From the NCBI GenBank assembly GCA_030916785.1, contig JAUPVY010000015.1, positions 1-10,198 on the forward strand: a stretch of DNA of 10,198 bases, given 5' to 3'. The notes under the pieces are model-generated. The model saw only the letters and a list, made by a program, of their open reading frames with translations, ran no database searches and was not told where the DNA came from. Below, one piece after another: positions 1 to 6,007 of the stretch. Positions within the stretch are counted from its first letter, which is position 1; every line of letters begins with the position of its first letter. Both the position numbers and the translations under genes were made by a program. Source of the stretch: Patescibacteria group bacterium. Its GTDB lineage: Bacteria; Patescibacteriota; Minisyncoccia; Phycocordibacterales; DATDWN01.

Positions 1-860
1 GCTGTTAATTGAGCTGGTGTGCGAAGTGAAATTCCGAGATGTAATCTCTCGTGATTGTAGTATTGCAAATATTTCTTCAGGGCACAATTGATTGTGTCGA
101 CATCAGTCGATACATGATCCAAACACTCCTCTTGAAGGGTTCTGTTGAACCTTTCAATGTGTGCATTGTCATTCGGTTTGCCGATTCTTGTGTATCGATG
201 GTTCTTCTTCATCTGCTCAACAAACCACATACTAAATTCTGGTCCATGATCTGATTGCAACATATCAAAATGGAAGCGAGCTTTCTTCTCTGCTTCAGTG
301 ACAAACTCAATACTTCTTCGACCACTCATTTTTTCATATGCTTTGGCATACACCCACCGAGAATATACGTCGATCAGTGTGAATACGTACAATCGTTTCT
401 TCTTGTCGATCATTCGATGAACAGTGTCCAGCTGTACTAAGTCGCCTGGCTTCAAGGAAATCGGACGATCAACAGGTGGATGCCACCGTTTTAGGTGTGA
501 CCTCTTTTTCATCAATCCTGCTCGATCAATGGTTCGACGAACTGAGTTGAGTGAAACTATCACTCCTTCGTTTTTCAATTGTTGGTGCACCACTTCACTG
601 GTACGACCATGTTCTTTTCGAAGTACGATGATTCGATCAACCACTTCCTTTTTCAGTTGGTGTGCATGGGACTTCGGTCGTGAGCTTTGCGTAGGAATAT
701 TGTGATATCCATACAGTTTTGATTTCTTGTACCACTTTACAATGACACTCTGACTAAATCCGAAGTGTCGAGCTACCTTCCGTGTGCTCCATCCTCTATA
801 TACAAGCTGAGCAGCTTCTCGTCGAATACGGGGCATATGTGGGTTTGTTGTATATGTCAT
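1..860 (-). CDS. DDE transposase / integrase-core protein (IS481-like), 3' end cut by window
   Basis: Catalyses DNA strand transfer of an insertion sequence. The frame opens at the ATG at 860 and runs 286 codons to the window edge without a stop. An AGGAT SD lies at 868-872, 7 bases before the ATG. Residues about 10-45 form a helix-turn-helix (REAAQLVYRGWSTRKVARHFGFS), followed by a second HTH-like part (about 68-115). The rve catalytic core then carries a DDE triad: D145 (in QLDTVH), D204 (in QSDHGPEF) and E236 (in DNAHIERFNR). The last visible part (YYNHERLHLGISLRTPAQL) is the usual C-terminal signature of IS3/IS481-type transposases, so only a few residues are probably missing. Only 31 residues separate the second Asp and the Glu, against about 35 in typical members. 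The reading frame looks intact. The family call (IS481 rather than an IS3 OrfB) rests on the single-ORF layout with HTH plus core and is less certain than the transposase call. Confidence 0.88.
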   Translation of the reverse strand, partial: MTYTTNPHMPRIRREAAQLVYRGWSTRKVARHFGFSQSVIVKWYKKSKLYGYHNIPTQSSRPKSHAHQLKKEVVDRIIVLRKEHGRTSEVVHQQLKNEGVIVSLNSVRRTIDRAGLMKKRSHLKRWHPPVDRPISLKPGDLVQLDTVHRMIDKKKRLYVFTLIDVYSRWVYAKAYEKMSGRRSIEFVTEAEKKARFHFDMLQSDHGPEFSMWFVEQMKKNHRYTRIGKPNDNAHIERFNRTLQEECLDHVSTDVDTINCALKKYLQYYNHERLHLGISLRTPAQLT

Positions 861-872
861 GTGAATCATCCT
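1..872 (-). mobile_element. Insertion sequence, incomplete at the left window edge
   Basis: This stretch is filled by a DDE transposase gene and its ribosome-binding site, so it is read as part of an insertion sequence. The left end of the element is outside the window. The right end must lie between about 872 and the ClpP-like gene at 981, but no terminal inverted repeat or target duplication can be proven with one end missing. The boundary given is therefore the last base explained by the transposase SD, not a mapped terminus. Confidence 0.6.
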
Positions 873-915
873 AAATGATTGGGTGATTCCAAGCTATTGG
901 GATATTACGCACTCA

Positions 916-943
916 TTGACAAAATCATAATATTATGTAATTA
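916..943 (+). promoter_or_regulatory. Sigma70-type promoter of the ClpP-like gene
   Basis: A perfect -35 box TTGACA at 916-921 is followed after 16 bases by TAATTA (938-943), a weak -10. Transcription would start near 950, giving a leader of about 30 bases with an SD. The spacer contains the perfect 12-base palindrome CATAATATTATG (926-937). The block TTGACAAAAT is identical to that of the promoter at 3068. Confidence 0.6.
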
Positions 944-966
944 TCAAACTAGAATCATCCCCCAAC

Positions 967-973
967 AAAGGAG
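967..973 (+). promoter_or_regulatory. Shine-Dalgarno site deciding the ClpP-like start
   Basis: AAAGGAG lies 7 bases before the ATG at 981. This selects that start over the in-frame ATG at 879, which lies upstream of the predicted promoter and has no SD. Confidence 0.85.
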
Positions 974-980
974 CACAACA

Positions 981-1625
981 ATGGCCGATAAAGAGAAACC
1001 CTCCCTACCATTCTTCCTATCCGAGAAGGAGGTATGTGGGTGGACGGGTCACTGGCACGCAATCCGAAGGGTGTTGGTAAGCGGAGAGCTCAACTCCGAG
1101 TCTCTCAAGAGAACTGCGCTTGAGTTGGTAAAATTGGATTTCATCAGCTCTGACCCCATCACTCTCATGATCGACAGCGGTGGCGGAAGTGTTACGCCCA
1201 CACACCAGTTAGAAGACACAATCTCGATCCTCAACTCCCCTGTTGATGCACTGATGATTGGTAGCTGCGCTTCAATGGCAGTGGACCTCATGCAGATGTG
1301 TCGTCGGCGATTGATGTTGCCTTCAGCTCGCATACTCGTCCACTACGTGAGGAACGACCAGCGTTGGATCTGCGACGACCTGGATCAGCTAGATGGTGAC
1401 ATCAAGTACTTCCAAGAGCGCATGCGAGAGATCGCTGAGCGCCGTCTGGAGCTGTACCAGAAACGTACAGGCCTCACCCCGGGGAAAATCAAGGACCTTT
1501 TCCGGCAAGGTGAGATCCACCAGACGTACTTCTCTGCCAAACAGGCCGTGGAAATGAACCTGGCAGACGAGATCGTCACCGACTTCAAGCTCTTCCCTCG
1601 CAAGCAAGACGAGGAAAAGAAGTAG
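981..1625 (+). CDS. ClpP/crotonase-fold serine protease-like protein, non-canonical catalytic triad
   Basis: This 214-residue protein has the ClpP peptidase fold. It shows the glycine-rich oxyanion strand IDSGGGSV (64-71), the nucleophile elbow GSCASM with Ser98, and the histidine strand RILVH with His121. The terminal signature FSAKQAVEMNLADEIV (184-199) matches the end of ClpP (FLSAPEAVEYGLVDSI in E. coli). ClpP forms ring-shaped peptidase chambers fed by Clp ATPases. The third catalytic residue, Asp185 of the E. coli precursor four residues before the 'SA' signature, aligns here with Gln181 (HQTYFSA), so the triad is not canonical. Activity with a Ser-His pair, a substitute acid such as Glu178, or a regulatory ClpR-like role are possible. 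The gene stands alone with its own promoter, SD and terminator, and no Clp ATPase is nearby. Its codons are clearly GC-richer than those of the flanking minus-strand genes. I would not name it clpP, because a second housekeeping copy may exist elsewhere. Confidence 0.85.
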   Translation: MADKEKPSLPFFLSEKEVCGWTGHWHAIRRVLVSGELNSESLKRTALELVKLDFISSDPITLMIDSGGGSVTPTHQLEDTISILNSPVDALMIGSCASMAVDLMQMCRRRLMLPSARILVHYVRNDQRWICDDLDQLDGDIKYFQERMREIAERRLELYQKRTGLTPGKIKDLFRQGEIHQTYFSAKQAVEMNLADEIVTDFKLFPRKQDEEKK

Positions 1626-1637
1626 CTTCGCCCGCAC

Positions 1638-1673
1638 AACCTCTCCGTGGTCACCGACCGCGGAGAGGTTTTT
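1638..1673 (+). terminator. Rho-independent terminator of the ClpP-like gene
   Basis: A 13-base stem (1638-1650 with 1658-1670, one G-U wobble) closes a 7-base loop and runs straight into TTTTT (1669-1673). It starts 12 bases after the stop codon. It has no T-run on the minus strand, so it should act only on plus-strand transcripts. The stop codon of the convergent gene begins at 1677, immediately beyond it. Confidence 0.93.
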
Positions 1674-1674
1674 A

Positions 1675-1974
1675 CTATTCTATTTTATCCTCCGGAGGAC
1701 CCCAATGCCAACCTGGTTTTTCTCCTTTTTTATAACAAATCCGAATAAGAGTTATTGTCAGCAATACAATAGGTAAGACAAAAGTGAAGGCCACTTCCCT
1801 GTCGGTTGAATTATCGTCCAGAGTTAAGGAGAACAATAGAACTGCCCCAATATAGACCAAGACAACTAGCCAACCCTGCCATGTGACAGGAGTCCATCCC
1901 CAGCCATACCACTTGGCCTTAAACCAATACCCTTCTGGATTATTTTTTGCATATTCTTTATATCTTTTAAACAT
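1675..1974 (-). CDS. Small two-helix membrane protein with Trp-rich GWGW...TWQGW motif
   Basis: A 99-residue protein with an N-terminal cytoplasmic-looking stretch, the aromatic motif YGWGWTPVTWQGW (23-35), and two hydrophobic segments at about 34-51 and 61-80. A short charged loop (DDNSTDRE) separates them, and a basic/Trp tail (KKGEKPGWHWG) follows. I associate this architecture with small conserved membrane proteins of Patescibacteria, but I know no function for it. The ATG lies only 5 bases after the stop of the transglutaminase-like gene, with no promoter between, so it is the second gene of a two-gene unit. The conserved Trp block just before helix 1 would sit at the membrane interface. 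Its 3' end abuts the ClpP terminator. Confidence 0.8.
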   Translation of the reverse strand: MFKRYKEYAKNNPEGYWFKAKWYGWGWTPVTWQGWLVVLVYIGAVLLFSLTLDDNSTDREVAFTFVLPIVLLTITLIRICYKKGEKPGWHWGPPEDKIE

Positions 1975-1979
1975 AATAA

Positions 1980-3002
1980 TTATTTTATTGGATATTTTTT
2001 ATACATTCTTTTTATATTTTCATCTAAAGTGTCTAGCCCAACCAACTTACGCCTCTCGTCTACATTTTCTGGATCTTCTATATCTCTAGGCACATGCTTA
2101 CCGTCTACTTGTGTAAATTGAGTGCCATATACTTGTGGTAAACCTTTATTAACACGAACTCTGTCTGTAAGAAGTGCCACGTCTTCCGAGCGCACTTCCT
2201 CACGAGGCATCTCTTGCATGAGACCTAAACAATATGACTGAAATTCAACATCGTGATCTGCATGTTGAACTAACAACCAAGCGGCAGTGGAAGCATTCGC
2301 CCCAACTTTTGAAATGGATGGCCATCCTATTTCTGCTATTATCTCCTTCATTCTTTCTGTATTTTTTCTGTCCAACCCATCATCCCACGAATCATCCTCT
2401 AAACTTTTCTCGCGCATGTCCTGATCGAAGTCTCGCATTGCAATTATCTCTTTTGCAATTTGTGGGTATTCCATTTTTAATATTTCAGATTCTTGAGGTT
2501 TTGGAAGTCCTCTTTCTCGCCTTCTCTCCTCTAAAGTTTCATGATCTTTTATTATTTGATCTTTAATTTCTTCCCAAGAATCAACTTCTATTTTAGGAAT
2601 GTTTGTATCTGGAACTACTGCACCTTTCCTTGTTACATCATACGGTGTCCACGAATCTGTTTCTGGGTCAAATACCGAGATCCACGCATGATCAACTGAT
2701 TCAGAAGATTCTCCATGAATTAGTTTGACTCTATATCCAAGGTGTCTAAGTATTTCAGCTGTTATATTAACCATTGCTCCACAACTCAACATCCCCCTAT
2801 CAAAAGCTTCTTGTGCTGGAATAAAACGAGATTCCATAATTGTCTTTGGTCTATAACTCACACCAACAGCATCCGAATGATTTGCTATCTCTTCTCTAAT
2901 AGCCAAAATTAGGTCCTTTATATTTTTGTGCTGTTTACCCAATTTATCTGCCAATTCAATAATAGATAGAGGCTTTGTTTCTATAGATTTTATTTTTTCC
3001 AT
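1980..3002 (-). CDS. Transglutaminase-like domain fused to a DUF6624 domain
   Basis: A 340-residue protein with no signal peptide or membrane helix, so probably cytoplasmic. The N-terminal half resembles a transglutaminase/protease-like cysteine enzyme: LSCGAMVNITAEILRHLGY (72-90) with Cys74, VDHAWISVFD (103-112) with His105, and WTPYDVT (118-124) with Asp122, in the order and spacing of a Cys-His-Asp triad. After a charged linker (about 140-180) the C-terminal half (about 180-296) matches DUF6624: MRDFDQDMRE, IIAEIGWPSISKVG, AAWLLVQHADHD, LLTDRVRVNKG and QVYGTQF. The function of DUF6624 is unknown to me; its conserved His and Asp residues (QHADHD, 246-251) suggest a binding or catalytic site. 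The gene heads a unit with the membrane protein at 1974. No SD is visible; a TATAAA box 9 bases before the ATG suggests a nearly leaderless mRNA. Domain calls rest on motif recognition, the fusion itself on one uninterrupted frame. Confidence 0.8.
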   Translation of the reverse strand: MEKIKSIETKPLSIIELADKLGKQHKNIKDLILAIREEIANHSDAVGVSYRPKTIMESRFIPAQEAFDRGMLSCGAMVNITAEILRHLGYRVKLIHGESSESVDHAWISVFDPETDSWTPYDVTRKGAVVPDTNIPKIEVDSWEEIKDQIIKDHETLEERRRERGLPKPQESEILKMEYPQIAKEIIAMRDFDQDMREKSLEDDSWDDGLDRKNTERMKEIIAEIGWPSISKVGANASTAAWLLVQHADHDVEFQSYCLGLMQEMPREEVRSEDVALLTDRVRVNKGLPQVYGTQFTQVDGKHVPRDIEDPENVDERRKLVGLDTLDENIKRMYKKYPIK

Positions 3003-3011
3003 ACTTTTAAT

Positions 3012-3017
3012 TTTATA
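3012..3017 (-). promoter_or_regulatory. Possible -10 box of the transglutaminase-DUF6624 gene
   Basis: TATAAA (5 of 6 to consensus) on the minus strand ends 9 bases before the ATG at 3002, which would give a leader of about 3 bases. No good -35 is present and the region is very AT-rich, so this could be chance. Confidence 0.35.
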
Positions 3018-3067
3018 CTTATATATAGTTTACCACTTAACAAAGAAAATCCATCAAAACCAAATAT

Positions 3068-3096
3068 TTGACAAAATATAAAAACTATAGTATTAA
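3068..3096 (+). promoter_or_regulatory. Sigma70-type promoter of the unknown gene at 3181
   Basis: A perfect TTGACA (3068-3073) is followed after 17 bases by TATTAA (3091-3096). The start of transcription would be near 3103, leaving a leader of about 78 bases. The ten bases TTGACAAAAT are the same as in the ClpP-like promoter at 916. Confidence 0.65.
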
Positions 3097-3151
3097 TATT
3101 GGTTGAAAAAGTCCTGCACAATGTGGAATGACCCGCAAAGCAGGCCTGGGA

Positions 3152-3174
3152 CCAGAGCAACTCTGGCAGAGAGG
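3152..3174 (+). promoter_or_regulatory. Leader hairpin and SD of the unknown gene at 3181
   Basis: A perfect 6-base stem CCAGAG/CTCTGG (3152-3157 with 3161-3166) with a 3-base loop CAA sits in the mRNA leader. It is followed 4 bases later by a GAGG SD (3171-3174), 6 bases before the ATG at 3181. The hairpin leaves the SD single-stranded and could protect or present the start site. The SD is the reason for choosing this start. Confidence 0.6.
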
Positions 3175-3180
3175 AAAATT

Positions 3181-3726
3181 ATGTTCATCAGAAAACTGTT
3201 GCGCTCCGATATCTTGGTGGATATCGTAACTCGGTACCACACCAAGGAACGTCTGGCTTCAACCTGCTTCAGAGGAGCAGACGTCAGGAAAGCCGGGAAC
3301 TTCTCTCGATGGGACTGCATCGAAAAGGTACTTGAGGACGCAAGCGTTCTCGAGGAACTGCTCGATGACCTCAACGAGGCCTGCCTAGATCGAAACCTTG
3401 GCACGAGCAGTCTTAACATCGAATGTCCCGAGATTGTTGGGTGGGAAAGCACCGACAACATCGACCGCTACACTCCGGATGATCTGGAGCACTTCAATCT
3501 GAACAGGAAGGGCCATGGACTTCGTCTGAAGTTGGACCGCACTGACATCAGGGCGCCAAAAACCCACATGCTGACCCTGGTCTACGAATTGAAATCTGAA
3601 GATGGAAATTTCGTGGCTCTCATACACTCCATCTACCCAGGAGTTGATGTGGGAGACCTCGTCGGTAACGTCACAAAAAGGGAGGGCCGCATCTTCTTCG
3701 ACTGGGGACACCCCGGCGAAGAGTAA
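3181..3726 (+). CDS. Conserved-looking protein of unknown function, stand-alone GC-richer gene
   Basis: I do not recognise this 181-residue protein. It is soluble, without signal peptide or membrane segment. The first 70 residues look helical and charged (MFIRKLLRSDILVDIVTRYH; IEKVLEDASVLEELLDDLNE). The C-terminal 55 residues look like a compact beta-rich domain: THMLTLVYELKSEDG, VALIHSIYPGVDVGD, GRIFFDWGHPGEE, with His149, the YPG turn and His177 as candidate conserved positions. The H..YPG arrangement recalls small RNase-like domains, but this is speculation. The frame also allows starts at 3103 (TTG) and 3121 (ATG); the ATG at 3181 is preferred because only it has an SD (GAGG) and it lies well downstream of the promoter. 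Codon use is GC-richer than in the adjacent minus-strand genes and similar to the ClpP-like gene. It is monocistronic, with its own promoter and terminator. Confidence 0.78.
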   Translation: MFIRKLLRSDILVDIVTRYHTKERLASTCFRGADVRKAGNFSRWDCIEKVLEDASVLEELLDDLNEACLDRNLGTSSLNIECPEIVGWESTDNIDRYTPDDLEHFNLNRKGHGLRLKLDRTDIRAPKTHMLTLVYELKSEDGNFVALIHSIYPGVDVGDLVGNVTKREGRIFFDWGHPGEE

Positions 3727-3750
3727 CCACAAACACACCGCGCACTAGAG

Positions 3751-3798
3751 AAAGCCGACCACCCTGGTCTCGCTTTCTCGGTGGGCGGTTTTCTTTTT
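3751..3798 (+). terminator. Terminator with an alternative upstream hairpin
   Basis: The main stem pairs AAAGCCGACCACC (3751-3763) with GGTGGGCGGTTTT (3780-3792), with one wobble and one mismatch, a 16-base loop, then CTTTTT. A competing 7-base stem GAGAAAG/CTTTCTC (3748-3754 with 3773-3779) shares the left-arm AAAG, so the two cannot fully form together. This resembles an attenuator pair, but its position after the stop codon argues for plain termination. The reverse strand also carries a short T-rich tail, so it may serve rarA too. Confidence 0.85.
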
Positions 3799-3840
3799 GT
3801 AAAAATCCACCCATGAACAAAGTTATAAGAGATTAAAATC

Positions 3841-4995
3841 TTAATCTTTCAGGTACTTTTTCTTTTTTATTTTGTCTGGCAACAGGTCCTCTTTTGTGTA
3901 CTTTTCGTATCCTTTTCCATAGTCCAATTCTTTCATCAGTTTAGTAACAGGATTACGTATCTTGAGAGGTACCGACAGGTTACCGAACTTTTTTACATCA
4001 GCCATGGCTTCTTGCAACGCATCATAAGCCGAGCGATTTTTCTTAGCTTGCGATAGATAAACCACACCGTGAGCAAGATTGATGGCGCATTCCGGAAGAC
4101 CGATAGTTTCTACTGCTCTGAAAACCGCGTTGGCCACTACGAGAGCCGTCGGTTGAGCTATGCCGATGTCTTCACTTGCAAATATGACCATACGCCTGGC
4201 AATGAACTTTGGGTCCTCCCCAGCATCAATCATTCGCGCCATGTAATAAAGCGCTGCGTCAGGCTGACTTGCTCTCATGCTTTTTATAAACGCGCTTATG
4301 GTGTTGTAGTGCTCCTCTCCCTTTTTGTCATAACGCAGAAACTTTGATTGTAGAGTTTCTGTCAGGTTCTTAATATTTATTTTTCCATACAGGTTGAGTG
4401 TCGCCTCAAGCATGGCAATGGCCTGTCTTGCGTCGCCACCGGACATTGAGACTAGCCAGTCTTTGGAAGGTTTATCTATTTTTATTTTCTCGCTTTTTTC
4501 TACCCGCGCAATAATTTCTTTGGTTTCCTCTTCTGATAATTCGTTTAGAACAAACACTCTACATCGTGAAAGTAGTGGCGAGATGACTTCAAAACTTGGA
4601 TTCTCTGTTGTTGCTCCGATCAGAGTCAATTCCCCCGACTCAACAAAAGGCAAGAGGAAATCCTGCTGACTTTTATTGAAACGATGAATTTCGTCCAAAA
4701 ACAAAATTTTTGGCTTTCCTGTTTTTGTTTCTTTTTTATCACCCGCAATTATCTGCCTAATATCGTCCTTGCCAGCGGAAACCGCAGACAATTCATAAAA
4801 ATCGGCATCAAGTGCCTTGGCGTATATTCTTGCCAACGTCGTCTTGCCAACTCCAGGAGGTCCCCAAAATATAAAAGAAAATAGATGTCTTTTCTCGACA
4901 GCGATTTTCAAAGGCTTCCCCTCGCCCACCAGGTGTTCCTGACCGATAAAATCGCTTAAATTTTTAGGTCGTATTTTTGAGGCCAGAGGTTCCAT
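3841..4995 (-). CDS. rarA: Replication-associated recombination protein RarA (MgsA), AAA+ ATPase
   Basis: RarA is a clamp-loader-like AAA+ ATPase that acts at stalled replication forks. The 384-residue protein shows the RarA N-terminus (PLASKIRPKNLSDFIGQEHLVG), Walker A GPPGVGKT (45-52), Walker B ILFLDEIH (97-104) with the following RFNKSQQD, sensor 1 GATTENPS (127-134), arginine finger SPLLSRCR (Arg144), and sensor 2 GGDAR (186-190). The C-terminal MgsA tetramerisation region follows (KSMRASQPDAALYYMARMI, ASEDIGIAQPTAL). At 384 residues it is shorter than the roughly 430-450 usual in model bacteria. The tail ends soon after LLPDKIKKKKYLKD, the position where others continue, so the C-terminus is trimmed rather than broken. 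The gene has its own promoter 7 bases upstream (TTGCCA-16-TAGAAT) and no SD, predicting a leaderless mRNA. It lies downstream of the DUF84 operon in the same direction. Confidence 0.97.
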   Translation of the reverse strand: MEPLASKIRPKNLSDFIGQEHLVGEGKPLKIAVEKRHLFSFIFWGPPGVGKTTLARIYAKALDADFYELSAVSAGKDDIRQIIAGDKKETKTGKPKILFLDEIHRFNKSQQDFLLPFVESGELTLIGATTENPSFEVISPLLSRCRVFVLNELSEEETKEIIARVEKSEKIKIDKPSKDWLVSMSGGDARQAIAMLEATLNLYGKINIKNLTETLQSKFLRYDKKGEEHYNTISAFIKSMRASQPDAALYYMARMIDAGEDPKFIARRMVIFASEDIGIAQPTALVVANAVFRAVETIGLPECAINLAHGVVYLSQAKKNRSAYDALQEAMADVKKFGNLSVPLKIRNPVTKLMKELDYGKGYEKYTKEDLLPDKIKKKKYLKD

Positions 4996-5002
4996 AACTC
5001 GA

Positions 5003-5030
5003 ATTCTACTCTTCTTTATTTCCCTGGCAA
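5003..5030 (-). promoter_or_regulatory. rarA promoter, predicted leaderless
   Basis: On the minus strand TTGCCA (5025-5030, 5 of 6) is followed after 16 bases by TAGAAT (5003-5008, 5 of 6). Counting from the -10, transcription begins at about 4996, one base before the ATG at 4995. There is no SD, so the two observations fit leaderless translation. Confidence 0.7.
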
Positions 5031-5092
5031 ATGTCTGCTGAGATTAATAACATTGCTTACCTGACGCGAGAATATCACAGGCTTTCTTTACC

Positions 5093-5611
5093 TTATTTTA
5101 TTATATATCTATCTACGTTAAACAATTTAACAATTGCCAGAATAATCGCCTGAGAAAGCAACTCTTCTCTTTTTATTACATTATTGGAAAAATATTTTAA
5201 TGGATCCTTATCAGTATCTCCTGAAAGCCTTTGTGTAATGAAGCCGAGCTCTGTTTTGTTTTCTTTTATTTCCCTTATCATCCATTCTGGCACAAAATAA
5301 CCAGCACTATACGTAAATGATTTATTACCATCTTTTGAAATAGCGCAGACACAAGCGATATCAAAATAATCGTCTCCAATTTTCACAAGACCACTTTCTA
5401 CTGATAGAGAGATATCGCAATCCAAATCTTTTTTACATTGCATTGCCCTATTTGTTGCACCGAGAATTATCTCGTCATATCCAAAAGGTTGAACCGAAAC
5501 ACCAGAGTCAGTTTTATGTGGAATAATTTCAGCATCCAAATCAATTTGAACAACAGCACTTTTAAGTGCTCTCACTTTCAATTCACTTGTTGTTCCTATA
5601 GCTATTTTCAT
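5093..5611 (-). CDS. DUF84 family inosine/xanthosine triphosphatase-like protein
   Basis: DUF84 proteins (YjjX type) hydrolyse non-canonical purine triphosphates such as ITP and XTP and so clean the nucleotide pool. The 172-residue protein follows the family plan: N-terminal strand and phosphate-binding turn KIAIGTTSELKVRA (2-15, with Lys12 at the family lysine), SGVSVQPFGYDEIILGATNRA (36-56), the acidic VESGL (71-75), and a C-terminal KREELLSQAIILAI helix (147-160). The GSxNPxK motif usual in the family is here GTTSELK, a mild departure. The start codon overlaps the stop of the preceding gene (ATGA at 5611-5608), so translation is probably coupled. It is the last of three genes concerned with nucleotides or nucleosides. 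ITP/XTPase activity is inferred from the family. Confidence 0.85.
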   Translation of the reverse strand: MKIAIGTTSELKVRALKSAVVQIDLDAEIIPHKTDSGVSVQPFGYDEIILGATNRAMQCKKDLDCDISLSVESGLVKIGDDYFDIACVCAISKDGNKSFTYSAGYFVPEWMIREIKENKTELGFITQRLSGDTDKDPLKYFSNNVIKREELLSQAIILAIVKLFNVDRYIIK

Positions 5612-6003
5612 TTTAAAAATTTGATTAGTTCTGTTGGAGTTTTGGCATATCCAGAAAATAATATATCTCTACAAGTTTCAATATCTTTGTCAGACAAGGC
5701 GTAAACTGGCTTACCAAGAGCCGTGGCGTACCCAAGCTCTAGAGTCACACTGTTACCACTATATCCTTCCTTGTTATAAATAAAAACAGTGTCACCTTTC
5801 CTTATTTTATTAAAATGATCATGGGTCAAACCCATAGCAATAAATCTTCTATTGTGAACTTCTTTAACTTTATCAACTCCCCCATAATTTTTAGTGTAAA
5901 AATGTGGAACCAATACATTGACCCCAAGTTTCTTGAGCTTGTTTGCAAAGGCCTCTGCTTCATCCGCGAACCTATTACTTGAACAAATTGTTACTGATTT
6001 CAT
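5608..6003 (-). CDS. Nucleoside 2-deoxyribosyltransferase-like protein (second in operon)
   Basis: A 131-residue Rossmann-like protein of the nucleoside 2-deoxyribosyltransferase/DUF4406-like superfamily, whose members cleave or exchange the N-glycosidic bond of nucleosides or nucleotides. Visible features are the first strand KSVTICSSNRF (2-12) and the core KGDTVFIYNKEGYSGNSVTLELGYATALGKPVYALS (69-104), with Asp71 and the likely catalytic Glu89 in the TxELGxA pattern. The ATG is 4 bases after the stop of the first gene, and the stop overlaps the next start (ATGA). It is a divergent paralogue of the preceding gene rather than a recent duplicate: the active-site layout is shared but little else. 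The substrate cannot be told from the sequence. Confidence 0.78.
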   Translation of the reverse strand: MKSVTICSSNRFADEAEAFANKLKKLGVNVLVPHFYTKNYGGVDKVKEVHNRRFIAMGLTHDHFNKIRKGDTVFIYNKEGYSGNSVTLELGYATALGKPVYALSDKDIETCRDILFSGYAKTPTELIKFLK

Positions 6004-6007
6004 ATTT

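Noticed and set aside
51..705. Three plus-strand open frames over the left edge
   Set aside because: They are shadows of the minus-strand transposase, whose frame is continuous for 286 codons and carries a DDE triad and an SD.
879..980. N-terminal extension of the ClpP-like protein from the ATG at 879
   Set aside because: This ATG precedes the predicted promoter at 916-943 and has no SD, while the ATG at 981 has AAAGGAG at the right distance; the extra residues do not resemble ClpP.
1638..1673. Hairpin after the ClpP-like gene as a bidirectional terminator
   Set aside because: The minus strand has no T-run after the stem, so it should not stop the convergent transcript.
2234..2566. 110-codon plus-strand frame inside the transglutaminase-DUF6624 gene
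   Set aside because: It is antisense to a recognised domain protein, and its hydrophobic, Phe/Leu-rich translation is what the reverse of AT-rich coding sequence gives.
3103..3180. Upstream starts (TTG 3103, ATG 3121) for the unknown gene
   Set aside because: Neither has an SD and 3103 coincides with the predicted transcription start; 3181 has GAGG 6 bases upstream. 3121 remains possible.
3093..3738. Two minus-strand frames antisense to the gene at 3181
   Set aside because: The promoter, SD and terminator all point to the plus strand, and the antisense translations are Ser/Arg- or Val-rich without domain features.
3841..4995. rarA as truncated or a pseudogene because of its 384-residue length
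   Set aside because: All AAA+ motifs and the C-terminal MgsA region are present in one frame with a normal stop and promoter; only the tail is short.
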